Assembly (NCBI GenBank): GCA_963677395.2
Contig: OY781965.2
Span: 2,914,001 to 2,978,000 of the forward strand
Source: G963667975 sp963677395
Lineage (GTDB): Bacteria > Bacteroidota > Bacteroidia > Bacteroidales > G963667975
Direction of reading: 5' to 3'
DNA length: 64,000 nucleotides
Shown here: piece by piece, positions 21,007-30,549 of the stretch
Layout of the letters: the number at the start of each line of letters is the position of its first letter
How positions within the stretch are numbered: the first letter of the stretch is position 1
Notes under the pieces: generated by a model
The model's database searches: none
What the model saw: the letters and a program-made list of their open reading frames with translations, nothing else
What the model was told of the DNA's origin: nothing
Program-made: the position numbers and the translations under genes

Positions 21007-23322
21007 TTACAAAACCTGTGATGCACAAATATATTTCTGGACAATTTCCAGCAAATCATTTCTATTAAATGGTTTGGATATATAATCATCACATCCGGCC
21101 TCTATGGCTTTTTCGCGGTCATCTCTTAATGCATACGCAGTTTGGGCTACAACCGGGATATCAGGATGTTCCTGCTTAATCATCCGTGTAGCATCATACC
21201 CATTCATGCCAGGCATTCTGATGTCCATCAGTATAAGGTCGATGGTTGGCAATTCTCTTACCAAATTAACAGCACCCTCGCCATTTAATGCCCAGGCTAT
21301 ATTTGCATTTGTAGCCTTAAGAATTGATTTGATCAGATAAAAATTCGATTCATTATCTTCTACAATCAATATAGTTTTACCATTAAAATCCGGCACAGAA
21401 GTACTTCCATTGGAAGGCTGTCCGTTTTGAGCACTCTTAATCACACACGGCAATTCAAAGTAGAACACAGAACCTTTATTTTCAACAGATTCAAGCCACA
21501 TCCTACCATTTAACAATACTGATATTTCTTTACAAATTGCCAATCCCAAACCAACACCACTTTGTTTACGTGTATGCGTATCGTCCACCTGTCTGAAGCG
21601 TTCAAAAATTGCATCTTTCATATAGGGAGGAATTCCAATACCCGTATCCTTCACATAAAATGTAATACTTTCGTTTTTAACACTATAACCACATTCTATA
21701 ATTCCTTTTTCAGTGTATTTTACTGCATTTCCCAATAAATTTGTCAATAATTGAGTAAGTTTCGTCTTGTCGGTCTGTATTTGCAAAGCCGGATATAATG
21801 CAGTTGTAACAAACTCTGTTCTAATATGTTGTTTATTATTTTTAGACAGTTCCGTTTTTAAAAACGATTTAAGACTTGTAAACAAATCATAAACACTAAC
21901 ATCCTGAATTACAGGATCACGTTCTCCCGACTGCAACAATGACAGTTCAAAAACAGCCTCAATAATGCTCAAAAGGTGATTTCCGCTGGTATTTATTATT
22001 TTTGATATATTTTGAATTTCTTCCGGAGTCATACTTTCGCTCATAATCCCGCTAAAACCAATAATTGCATTTAAAGGAGTGCGCAGCTCATGCGACATTG
22101 TAGCTAGAAATGCTGATTTCAGTCTGTTACTTTCTTCTGCTACTTCTTTTGCCGCAATAAGTTCATTTTCTATTCGTTTGCGCTCCGTAATTTCTTTAGC
22201 AAACCCTAAAATTTTATTTTCTGCAAGTTTTACAGCCTCGATAATAGCGATACCGGATGATCCGTCTTTCCGAATAAACTCCATCTCTCTTGAAAAACTT
22301 CCTGACTTTTTGAGTTGAAGAAGGCTATTAGAAATTCGTTCATGTTCGGCTTCTACAAATAATCCAAAAATGGACATGGATAGAATTTCTTTTCTACTAT
22401 ATCCAGAAATCTTTGAAGTTGAAGGATTTGAATCAGAAATAATTCCTGTAGAATCAAATAAAAACACTCCATCAGGCGAATGTTCAATATAAGCTCTGAA
22501 CTTAGCTTCATTCTCTTCTACCTGTTCCTTAGCAATCTTTAATACTTCCTCCGCCTTCTTTTGCTCGGTAACATCCGCAACAATACTCATAATGCCTCTG
22601 GATTTATCCGGCAACACGATTGATGTTTCATTGAGTTCTACATCAATAATACGTCCATCCTTGCAAATATTTCTTACATAATGCTTTAAGATATTACCAT
22701 TTAAAAGTACATTCAGGTCATCTTCAACACATGAATAATCCTGAGGGAGAGTTAATAATCGTATTGACTGACCAATAAGCTCTTCTTTTGAATAGCCTAC
22801 CATTTTACAAATATTATCACTTACCTCACGTATTATTCCTTTGTCATTCATCAAGCACATTCCGAGTGGAGATAACTCGAAGAGAGAACGGTATCGTCGC
22901 TCACTTTCAATAAGTGCATTCTGATAGCTTATATTTTCCTGTTTTATTTTTTTCTCTTCCAATGCATGTATTATGGCTGGACCAAGACGTTTAATCTGTT
23001 CTTTTATCACATAATTTGATGCTCCAGCTTTCATACATTCAACCGCCGTATCTTCGTTTACGGAACCTGTAACGATAATCAACGGGGTAATCGGGCTAAG
23101 ATTCAGCGTAATTTTTAATGCAGATAGCCCATCAAAATTAGGCATATTATAATCTGACAGAATTATATCTGGCTGAAAATTCATTAGTTTATCAACAAAA
23201 TCTGTTTCTGTTTCTACTACTTCAAATACACATTCACCCAATACCTTCCGTGTTTCTCTGATATCTAATTCAGCATCAGCGGGAAGGTCTTCTACAATTA
23301 ATACTTTATATTCGTTAATCAT
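21007..23322 (-). CDS. hybrid sensor kinase: REC-PAS-PAS-HisKA-HATPase-REC
   Basis: The 771-residue soluble protein begins with a receiver (VLIVEDLPADAE, Asp in IILSDYNMPNFDG near residue 57). Two PAS domains follow (about 135-255 and 265-385), then HisKA with FLATMSHELRTPLNAIIGF near 409. The HATPase has LLGNAVKYTEKG and GVGLGLAICKEI near 595. A C-terminal receiver carries its Asp in LILMDIRMPGMNGY near 699. Its N-terminal receiver may accept phosphate from the kinase encoded two genes upstream, making this a relay step. It has no transmembrane segment. The output is not apparent, since no DNA-binding or enzymatic effector is encoded nearby. Confidence 0.92.
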   Translation of the reverse strand: MINEYKVLIVEDLPADAELDIRETRKVLGECVFEVVETETDFVDKLMNFQPDIILSDYNMPNFDGLSALKITLNLSPITPLIIVTGSVNEDTAVECMKAGASNYVIKEQIKRLGPAIIHALEEKKIKQENISYQNALIESERRYRSLFELSPLGMCLMNDKGIIREVSDNICKMVGYSKEELIGQSIRLLTLPQDYSCVEDDLNVLLNGNILKHYVRNICKDGRIIDVELNETSIVLPDKSRGIMSIVADVTEQKKAEEVLKIAKEQVEENEAKFRAYIEHSPDGVFLFDSTGIISDSNPSTSKISGYSRKEILSMSIFGLFVEAEHERISNSLLQLKKSGSFSREMEFIRKDGSSGIAIIEAVKLAENKILGFAKEITERKRIENELIAAKEVAEESNRLKSAFLATMSHELRTPLNAIIGFSGIMSESMTPEEIQNISKIINTSGNHLLSIIEAVFELSLLQSGERDPVIQDVSVYDLFTSLKSFLKTELSKNNKQHIRTEFVTTALYPALQIQTDKTKLTQLLTNLLGNAVKYTEKGIIECGYSVKNESITFYVKDTGIGIPPYMKDAIFERFRQVDDTHTRKQSGVGLGLAICKEISVLLNGRMWLESVENKGSVFYFELPCVIKSAQNGQPSNGSTSVPDFNGKTILIVEDNESNFYLIKSILKATNANIAWALNGEGAVNLVRELPTIDLILMDIRMPGMNGYDATRMIKQEHPDIPVVAQTAYALRDDREKAIEAGCDDYISKPFNRNDLLEIVQKYICASQVL

Positions 23323-23342
23323 ATCCTTATCAAAAATTTATA

Positions 23343-23792
23343 TTATATCGGTGATTTATTGATCATTAACCAATAAAAGCCAAGATCTGTAACAACTTTA
23401 AAAAATTCTTCAAAAGCAAGTGGTTTTACAATATAGCTGTTTGCCCCCAAATCATACGCAGTTTTTATATCAGGATCCTCCCTAGAAGAGGTAAGAATAA
23501 CAACAGGCATTTTACGGGTTAATTTATTATCACGAATTTCTTTCAAAATCTCTAATCCATTTAATTTAGGGAGTTTAAGATCAAGAATAATAAGCCGTAA
23601 TGTATTATGAGAAAATTGATTTTCCGTAAACGCTCCCCTGCAAAACAAATAATCGAGGGCATCTTCGCCATCATCGAGATGCATTATATGGTTAGCAAGA
23701 TTGCTTTTACTCATTGCTCTCATAATCAAAGCAGCATCATTGGGGTTGTCTTCAATGAGCAATATCTCAATATTTGACTTTATTGCATTCAT
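23343..23792 (-). CDS. single-domain response regulator (Rcp1-like)
   Basis: The 149-residue receiver has ILLIEDNPNDAALIMRAM, phosphoacceptor Asp in LIILDLKLPKLNGLEIL near residue 72, VVILTSSRED and the conserved Lys in YIVKPLAFEEF. It has no output domain. It resembles Rcp1 of cyanobacterial phytochromes, which receives phosphate from a multi-PAS kinase encoded beside it. The gaps are 16 bases to the upstream kinase and 20 bases to the hybrid kinase, so all three form one operon. Confidence 0.92.
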   Translation of the reverse strand: MNAIKSNIEILLIEDNPNDAALIMRAMSKSNLANHIMHLDDGEDALDYLFCRGAFTENQFSHNTLRLIILDLKLPKLNGLEILKEIRDNKLTRKMPVVILTSSREDPDIKTAYDLGANSYIVKPLAFEEFFKVVTDLGFYWLMINKSPI

Positions 23793-23808
23793 AATGCTGT
23801 AAATTTAA

Positions 23809-26800
23809 TCATTTTGGTAACGTAAAATAAAAAGTTGTTCCATTATTTATTTTTGATTCTGCACGAATTTCGCCTTTATGGCGCTGAATAATTCGATGTA
23901 CAATAGCCAGTCCAACTCCTGTTCCTTCGTATTCTTTTGCACTATGCAGCCGTTGAAAAACGCCGAATAACTTCGAATAATACTTCATATCAAACCCTGC
24001 TCCATTATCTGACAATGAATAGATTATTTCATTTTCCAATTCATTGCTTGATATTTTTATTCTGGCATTATCTTTTTTGGATGTAAATTTAAGCGCATTT
24101 GAAATCAGATTTGTCCACACCTGTTTCAACATTGCAAAGTCTCCAAAAACAAATGGCAATTCATCTACTTCAAATTCAACATCATGAGTGTAAATCTGTT
24201 TTTGTTCTTCTATTATTCCCGAAACAATTTGATTCATGTTTAGGATCGAGTAGTTCATTTCGATACGGCTCAATCGTGAAAATGCAAGCAAATCATCAAT
24301 TAAAACGGCCATACGATGAGTATTTTCACAAATTATGTTACACACTTTTATGCCTTCCAAATCAAATTTCGGCTGATAATCTTCCATCAAAATTTTTGTA
24401 AATCCGTCAATTGCCCTCAGCGGAGCTCTTAAGTCGTGCGACACACTGTACGCAAAAGCTTCCAGTTCCTTATTTGCAGCTGTTAGTTCGGCTGTTCGCT
24501 CTTCAACACGTCGTTCAAGCTGTAAATTAAGCTCTGTAATTTTCTCTTCTGCAAGCTTACGATCCGTAATATCTCTGAAATTGATTGCAATTCCTTCGAC
24601 ACCCGGAACATGTAATAAGTTGCTAAAAAAGCTTTCGATCCAAATCCAACCTCTGTGTTTGGTTAAAAACCGATATTGCTGGTTTTCAATCTTTTCAGGA
24701 TGTGCTATTATTTGTTGAAGAGATACCAATACACGCTGTAAATCATCTGGATGTGTCAGATTATTTCCACTTAGATGTAGAATATCTGATTCTGAAAAAC
24801 CAGTCATCACCATGGAGCTAGGACTCACATACTTGAAACTGCCATTGATATCTACTACAACTAAACCGTCGGGTGCATTTTCGATAAGTGAACGGAATTT
24901 ATTTTCAGCATTTTCAAGAGCAAATAGTGCTAACTTTTGTGCCGTAATATCTCTGATTATATGCACAATTCCAAATAGCTTTTTATTCTCATCCAAAATA
25001 GGATCGGCTGTTACAATATAATATTTTTCTTTGATTTTCAACTCCATGCTTTCGCGCTTAAACGACTTTGATGATCTTACCACAACGCAATCAGGAATAG
25101 CATGATCGCTTAAATGAACAACCTCCCAGCATTTTTTTCCAAGTAATCCTTTTTTATGCTTACTATACATTTTTTGCATAGCAGCATTTGTACGGATAAT
25201 TCTATGCTCTGCATCAAGTAAGCAAATTGCATCCGCCGTTGAATCAAATGTTTTTTGCCATTGATTTGCAGCATCAAACAAGGCCTTTTCTGCTGCTTTT
25301 TTATCAGTTATATCATTCGCTATTGACAGTAATATATTATTTCCGGAAGGAGATCTTCCAAGAGGTGTTGTATGAAAATCCCATATTTTTACGTTTCCAT
25401 TCTTGGTAATAACTTCCCATTCTCCATTATAAACGCTTTCATTCATTTGAAACATTTCATTTATGTATGAATAGGTTTTATCTACATTCAGAGGATGCGC
25501 TTTTTGCACCCAGCTGTCTAAGGTTAGTATTTCTTGATGTTCATAACCAGAACTCAATGCCCATCCTTTACTGATTTGCAATATACTTCCATCAGCACTG
25601 TAAATAGCCATAGGGATGGGAGCATCTGTAACAACTTTTCTAAATCGCTCTTCACTCTCTTTCAGTGCTACAGAGGCTTTTACGCTCTCCGTAATATTTT
25701 CAAATGCAACACCTAATAATTCTTCATTAATCTTAAAACATACCATTTTAAATGCTCCTTGAACCCAGTCATCTTCATACTCGATATTATTTCCGTAGTA
25801 AGGTTCCGCAGTGTACATTACATTTAAATAGTTTTCTGTTATTCCAGTTTGTTCAGCATTGGGCCATATATCATTAAACTCCAGACCAACAATCTTTTCG
25901 TATGTTAATCCTGTTAGTTTAAATGCAGCAGGATTTCCATCAACAAAATGGAGTTTATCGGGTTTCTCAAACCTATAAATAAAAAGGCCAGAGGGTATTG
26001 CCTTTACTATTTCTGACGAAGCATTTAATGTTATATTATCGACTACTTCTTTTGTAACATCAATATTAATCCCGGTCATCCTGACTGATTGCCCATTTTC
26101 ATCTTTCAACACCAATCCTAAAGACTTAATGTACCTTATGGATCCATCCGTTAATACTATTCTGAACTTTGTATCATATCCCGTACCATCTGTTTTTGCT
26201 TTTTCAAAAACCCGATGATTTTCCGCTACATCCTCAGGGTGAATTACATTAGACCACGCTTCATACTTATTGGTAAACTGGTCATGTGAAATCTCATAAA
26301 TCTCATACATTCGTTTATCCCACATAAGCTTATCATTTACAATATCCAAATCCCAAACACCGAAGTTTCCGGCTTTAAGTGCCAGAGATAATCGCTCATT
26401 AAGTTGATTTATCTCTTCTTGTGATTTTTTGACATCGGTTATATCGCGAACCAAACTCAATAGATATTTTTGATTGTCCAAGTTGATAATTTCTCCAGAA
26501 AATACTCCTGTTTTGAGTTCGCCTGATTTAACTCTAAACCGGGCTTCATAATCTCTATAATAACCATCTTCCTTTATTTTCTGTACAAAATAGATTCTGT
26601 CATTAGGATTAACCCAAATATTTAAGTCGATCGTTGTTTTATCTTTATACTCTTCCTTTGCATAGCCGGAAAGCCTTGTAAATCCATTGTTTGCCAGAAA
26701 AATTTTTCCATCAGATATGCCTGTAATCAACATTGCATCGGGACTAGCCTGAAATGCTTTAGAAAATTTTTCTTCACTACTTCTTAATACGTTTTCGGTA

Positions 26801-27795
26801 TAGCGCTGATTTTCAATAAGCCTGGCTTGTAATATATTTTGATATGTAATCGCAGATAATTGATTTACAAAGTTAAAAACTATATTTGCGATTTTTTCAA
26901 ATTGCTTTTTAGGCATAAAGGCGATTTCACGATATGCCTTTAAATATTCATCTGAATCAATTCCAATTTCTTGTGCATAAGCGATTGCAGACTCTTCTGT
27001 AGCGCTTTCATCACGAATCGGCCCTATCACCCAGTTGACAATATGTTTGCCACCAGCCATTATTCCAGCTTCCGCGCTCCACAAGCCACCACTTAAACAT
27101 GCTTGAATATTAATCTCATCCAGATTATATTTTCCTAATTGCGAATCAGATTTAATACAATTGGATCTGCCTTTTTTAGTTTTACGAATAACATCTTTAC
27201 ATAATCTGCAAAAATTACTGGAATTGGTTATAAGTGTTCCATCTGGGCGCATGATTATAGATGCCACTCCCAATGCATCCAAAATCTGATCCTGCAAATA
27301 TTGAATATTTTCAAAATCAAATAGTGTCTCAAAATCCACATCTGCAATCGGATTATTACTTCCATAAAAATCACTATGACAGACTAAAACATTAAATACA
27401 AGATTAAATAATGAGTAAATTTCGGAGGGTGTAGAAGAAGATGTAATGATACCTGAAAAGCCCGATTTCAAAATATCTATCATTTTCTCTTCTTCAGGTT
27501 TATTATCTACATACGCAATAACTGGCTTTTTGATTGCGGACAAGTAAGACTTCAAACGTTTCCCGGTAATAACATTCTGAATATCACACACAGCAAGCTT
27601 TTGCACCACTACATCACAGGCATAATAGTTCTCAATCCTATCAAATGAATTCTCTTTCTGGAAATCTTCACCGTCAAACACAAAACCAACACTAGCTAAC
27701 GATGATTTAAGCCATTTTCGCTCTTCATCGTCCAATCCTACAAAAGCTATTCTATTCATAGCCGATTGTTTTTTTAGAAAACGAAACATTATCAA
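23809..27795 (-). CDS. PocR and multi-PAS sensor histidine kinase
   Basis: The 1328-residue soluble kinase begins with a receiver-like domain (about 12-135) lacking a clear phosphoacceptor context. A PocR sensory domain follows (about 150-325; LQDQILDALGVASIIMRPDG, NFCRLCKDVIRKTKKGRSNC, IQACLSGGLWSAEAGI). Next come about six PAS domains (near 340-460, 465-590, 595-710, 715-840, 845-960, 965-1085), a coiled coil (LNLQLERRVEERTAEL) and HisKA with FAYSVSHDLRAPLRAIDGF near 1118. The HATPase has LISNALKFTSKK and GTGVGLAIVHRI. PocR domains are reported to sense small metabolites, and the cysteines here could bind a ligand or metal. There is no own receiver, which fits transfer to the adjacent lone receiver. 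Confidence 0.9.
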   Translation of the reverse strand: MIMFRFLKKQSAMNRIAFVGLDDEERKWLKSSLASVGFVFDGEDFQKENSFDRIENYYACDVVVQKLAVCDIQNVITGKRLKSYLSAIKKPVIAYVDNKPEEEKMIDILKSGFSGIITSSSTPSEIYSLFNLVFNVLVCHSDFYGSNNPIADVDFETLFDFENIQYLQDQILDALGVASIIMRPDGTLITNSSNFCRLCKDVIRKTKKGRSNCIKSDSQLGKYNLDEINIQACLSGGLWSAEAGIMAGGKHIVNWVIGPIRDESATEESAIAYAQEIGIDSDEYLKAYREIAFMPKKQFEKIANIVFNFVNQLSAITYQNILQARLIENQRYTENVLRSSEEKFSKAFQASPDAMLITGISDGKIFLANNGFTRLSGYAKEEYKDKTTIDLNIWVNPNDRIYFVQKIKEDGYYRDYEARFRVKSGELKTGVFSGEIINLDNQKYLLSLVRDITDVKKSQEEINQLNERLSLALKAGNFGVWDLDIVNDKLMWDKRMYEIYEISHDQFTNKYEAWSNVIHPEDVAENHRVFEKAKTDGTGYDTKFRIVLTDGSIRYIKSLGLVLKDENGQSVRMTGINIDVTKEVVDNITLNASSEIVKAIPSGLFIYRFEKPDKLHFVDGNPAAFKLTGLTYEKIVGLEFNDIWPNAEQTGITENYLNVMYTAEPYYGNNIEYEDDWVQGAFKMVCFKINEELLGVAFENITESVKASVALKESEERFRKVVTDAPIPMAIYSADGSILQISKGWALSSGYEHQEILTLDSWVQKAHPLNVDKTYSYINEMFQMNESVYNGEWEVITKNGNVKIWDFHTTPLGRSPSGNNILLSIANDITDKKAAEKALFDAANQWQKTFDSTADAICLLDAEHRIIRTNAAMQKMYSKHKKGLLGKKCWEVVHLSDHAIPDCVVVRSSKSFKRESMELKIKEKYYIVTADPILDENKKLFGIVHIIRDITAQKLALFALENAENKFRSLIENAPDGLVVVDINGSFKYVSPSSMVMTGFSESDILHLSGNNLTHPDDLQRVLVSLQQIIAHPEKIENQQYRFLTKHRGWIWIESFFSNLLHVPGVEGIAINFRDITDRKLAEEKITELNLQLERRVEERTAELTAANKELEAFAYSVSHDLRAPLRAIDGFTKILMEDYQPKFDLEGIKVCNIICENTHRMAVLIDDLLAFSRLSRIEMNYSILNMNQIVSGIIEEQKQIYTHDVEFEVDELPFVFGDFAMLKQVWTNLISNALKFTSKKDNARIKISSNELENEIIYSLSDNGAGFDMKYYSKLFGVFQRLHSAKEYEGTGVGLAIVHRIIQRHKGEIRAESKINNGTTFYFTLPK

Positions 27796-28017
27796 CCACC
27801 CATAATCTCAATTAACCATTGATTCACAGAGCATTTTATATGTCGTACAAATTCAGGACTTAAATATACTACATTTTTTTCTTAAAAACATAAACTTGAT
27901 TAAATTAATAGCACTTCAAACAGAATCATGACTACCTCAAATAAAAAAGTACCCAACAAAAGCAAATGAAATACAATAGTCTCTCTACAAACACGTTTTG
28001 GGTATGTAAAAAAAATG

Positions 28018-28025
28018 TAATTTTG
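28018..28025 (+). promoter_or_regulatory. -7 element (TAATTTTG) of bamD, possibly leaderless
   Basis: TAATTTTG ends 4 bases before the bamD ATG at 28030. A TTTG at 27997-28000 lies 17 bases upstream, slightly shorter than the usual 19-21. The start site would be at or next to the ATG. Confidence 0.45.
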
Positions 28026-28029
28026 CAAA

Positions 28030-28836
28030 ATGATTCGGAAAAGCTGGCTAATTCTTATGGTAATAGGGCTTTTAAGCCTGGGTGCATGCAGTAAATATCA
28101 AAAACTGCTTAAAAGCACCAACTACGAAAAAAAATACGAAACAGCAGTAAAACTATACAATTCAAAGGATTACTACCGTGCGTTACAATTATTTGACGAG
28201 CTTGCGATTGTTTACAGAGGTAAATCGCAAGGTGAATTGATTAGCTATTACACTGCTTACAGCTACTTTAATCAGGGTGATAATGTGATGGCAAGTTACT
28301 ACTTTAAAAGCTTTTCTCGTCAATATCCAAAATCGCAATACACCGAAGAATGCACCTATATGAGCGCATATTGTAAATATGCAGATTCTCCGGAAACAAG
28401 TTTAGACCAAACAAGTACTTACGAAGCTATTACAGAGCTTCAACTCTTTATAAACTACTATCCTCAGAGCAAACGCGTAGATGATGCCAATAAACTTATT
28501 GACGAGCTACGCGCAAAACTTGCTCAAAAAGCGTATGACAACGCTTACCTCTATTACAAAACCGAATCATATAATGCTGCCCAGATTGCTTTTCAAAATG
28601 TTTTGAAAGATTTTCCGGAGACAAACAAAAAAGAACAAGTGCTCTATTATATTCTGAAATCACGTGTAAAATATGCCGATATGAGCGTTGACTCAAAAAA
28701 AGAGGAACGTTATGAAGAAGTTATCAAAGCTTATAATAACTTTGCAGGCTCTTTTCCGGAATCGCATTATAGTTCCGAAGCGCGGATAATTTATCAGGGT
28801 GTATTAAAAAAATTAGCGAAATATAAACAAAATTAA
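28030..28836 (+). CDS. bamD: outer membrane assembly lipoprotein BamD
   Basis: The 268-residue protein has a lipoprotein signal with lipobox LGAC (Cys near residue 21). TPR-like repeats follow: YETAVKLYNSKDYYRALQLFDELA, SYYTAYSYFNQGDNVMASYYFKSFSRQYPKSQYTEE, YEAITELQLFINYYPQSKRVDDA and SYNAAQIAFQNVLKDFPETNKKEQ. This is the YfiO/BamD pattern. It works with BamA in inserting beta-barrel proteins from the periplasmic face of the outer membrane. The length is typical. It is followed after 8 bases by an omega-like gene, the usual phylum arrangement with coaBC downstream. Confidence 0.92.
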   Translation: MIRKSWLILMVIGLLSLGACSKYQKLLKSTNYEKKYETAVKLYNSKDYYRALQLFDELAIVYRGKSQGELISYYTAYSYFNQGDNVMASYYFKSFSRQYPKSQYTEECTYMSAYCKYADSPETSLDQTSTYEAITELQLFINYYPQSKRVDDANKLIDELRAKLAQKAYDNAYLYYKTESYNAAQIAFQNVLKDFPETNKKEQVLYYILKSRVKYADMSVDSKKEERYEEVIKAYNNFAGSFPESHYSSEARIIYQGVLKKLAKYKQN

Positions 28837-28844
28837 CAGATAAT

Positions 28845-29180
28845 ATGGACGTTAAAAGGCTTAAAACGGATATGGTTGCCGTAACCCGTAACATTCACGA
28901 GTTTGACAAATTAACAGGAAATGTATATGAAACCATTTCAATGTTATCAAAACGTGCAAACCAGATTTCCAAAGAAATGAAAGAGGAACTGAACCATAAG
29001 ATCGAAGAATTTTCGAGCAATAATGACAATCTGGAGGAAGTATTCGAAAATCGCGAACAAATTGAAGTAGCTAAGTTTTACGAAAACCTTCCAAAACCTA
29101 CACTTATTGCTATTCACGAATATCTGAACGAAAAACTCTATTATCGTAATCCAGATAAAGAACAACAGCAGATAAACTAA
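28845..29180 (+). CDS. rpoZ: RNA polymerase omega-like (Rpb6 family) protein
   Basis: The 111-residue protein contains TGNVYETISMLSKRANQISKEMKEELNHKIEEF, which matches the omega/Rpb6 core (NxYEAixmxakRArqI). An acidic segment and a C-terminal helix with YLNEKLYYRNPD follow. In Bacteroidota the omega subunit is divergent and sits between bamD and coaBC, as here. It would stabilise the beta-prime subunit in RNA polymerase. The assignment rests on the core motif and gene order. Confidence 0.8.
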   Translation: MDVKRLKTDMVAVTRNIHEFDKLTGNVYETISMLSKRANQISKEMKEELNHKIEEFSSNNDNLEEVFENREQIEVAKFYENLPKPTLIAIHEYLNEKLYYRNPDKEQQQIN

Positions 29181-29285
29181 TTTATCTTTGTTCATCAGCC
29201 CGGGTTCTGAATTGAAACTTGATCGTGAATCATTCTTTCCTTTCCGAATCAGGGCTTTTGTGTTTTTTCATAAGTGCCATTTACT

Positions 29286-30491
29286 ATGATTGCAGGAAAA
29301 AAAATATTAGTAGGTATCAGTGGAGGAATTGCAGCGTATAAAACACCTATTCTCATCCGTTTACTGATTAAAGCTGGTGCAGAAGTAAAAGTGGTGGTTA
29401 CACCCAACGCACTGGAATTTGTTACCCGTGTAACACTCGAAACATTATCGAAACACAAAATATACGATCAGGTTTTTGGCTCCGTAAATGATTATTCTAC
29501 CGAACATGTTGCTCTTACCGACTGGGCTGATGCTTTTGTTATTGCTCCTGCAACGGCAAATATTATAGGAAAATATGCCTCAGGAATAGCCGATGATGCT
29601 CTTTCTACATCTTTACTCGCCTTTAACAAAGCTGTGTTTATAGCTCCTGCCATGAACTGTAAAATGTGGAATAATTTTGCTGTTCAGAAAAACATGGAAT
29701 ACCTCCGTTTACAAGGAGTACATGTTATCGGACCTGCTTCGGGTGATTTAGCCTGTGGATACGAAGGTGCCGGACGTATGGATGAGCCAGAAGTTATCTG
29801 CCGGGCACTGCATGATTTTTTCGTACAATCACAATCATTGAAAGGCATTAAGGCAATGGTAACTGCCGGGCCAACTTATGAAGCCATTGATCCTGTACGA
29901 TTTATAGGAAATCATTCCAGTGGATTGATGGGATTTTGTATTGCCGAAGAACTTGCAAGCCGTGGTGCAGACGTAACCTTAATCGCAGGCCCTACTTCTC
30001 TAAAAACCAATCATACAGGAATCAAACGTATAGATATCGTTTCTGCACAGGATATGTACGATGCTTGTATAAATCATTTTTCTGAAAGCAAATTATGCGT
30101 GATGAGCGCAGCAGTTGCTGATTACAAACCTGCTGTTGTTGCACAGGAGAAAATCAAAAAAAAATGTTCTGAATTTGCCCTTGAACTTACTCCAACACAA
30201 GACGTTTTGAAAAAACTGGGAGAGATAAAGCAGCACCATCAGTTTTTGGTTGGCTTTGCATTGGAAACAGAAAATGAACTCGCTCATGCTCAGAACAAAC
30301 TCAAGCGTAAAAATTTGGATATGATCGTTTTGAATTCACTCAAAACTCCAGGCGCAGGATTTAAAGTAGCAACCAATTGCATTACAATACTGAAACCGCA
30401 CGCTGAGCCTGTTAACTTTGATCTCAAATCCAAACAAGAGGTTGCAAAAGATCTGGTGAACGAAATTGAAAAGCAAATCATAAAAGAATAA
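29286..30491 (+). CDS. coaBC: bifunctional phosphopantothenoylcysteine decarboxylase/phosphopantothenate-cysteine ligase
   Basis: From the ATG at 29286 the protein is 401 residues (MIAGKKILVGISGGIAAYK); an in-frame GTG at 29274 is less likely. The CoaC half has STEHVALTDWADAFVIAPATANIIGKYASGIADD, with the catalytic His, and IAPAMNCKMWNN. The CoaB half (from about 185) has VTAGPTYEAIDPVRFIGNHSSGLMG, AAVADYKP and the Lys-containing KIKKKC. It makes 4'-phosphopantetheine for coenzyme A in two steps. It lies 105 bases after the omega-like gene, in the conserved order. Confidence 0.94.
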   Translation: MIAGKKILVGISGGIAAYKTPILIRLLIKAGAEVKVVVTPNALEFVTRVTLETLSKHKIYDQVFGSVNDYSTEHVALTDWADAFVIAPATANIIGKYASGIADDALSTSLLAFNKAVFIAPAMNCKMWNNFAVQKNMEYLRLQGVHVIGPASGDLACGYEGAGRMDEPEVICRALHDFFVQSQSLKGIKAMVTAGPTYEAIDPVRFIGNHSSGLMGFCIAEELASRGADVTLIAGPTSLKTNHTGIKRIDIVSAQDMYDACINHFSESKLCVMSAAVADYKPAVVAQEKIKKKCSEFALELTPTQDVLKKLGEIKQHHQFLVGFALETENELAHAQNKLKRKNLDMIVLNSLKTPGAGFKVATNCITILKPHAEPVNFDLKSKQEVAKDLVNEIEKQIIKE

Positions 30492-30549
30492 GCTGCAATA
30501 AACGAAAATTACTACTTTTACGTTTAGTTTTACACAGCATTGAATCAAC

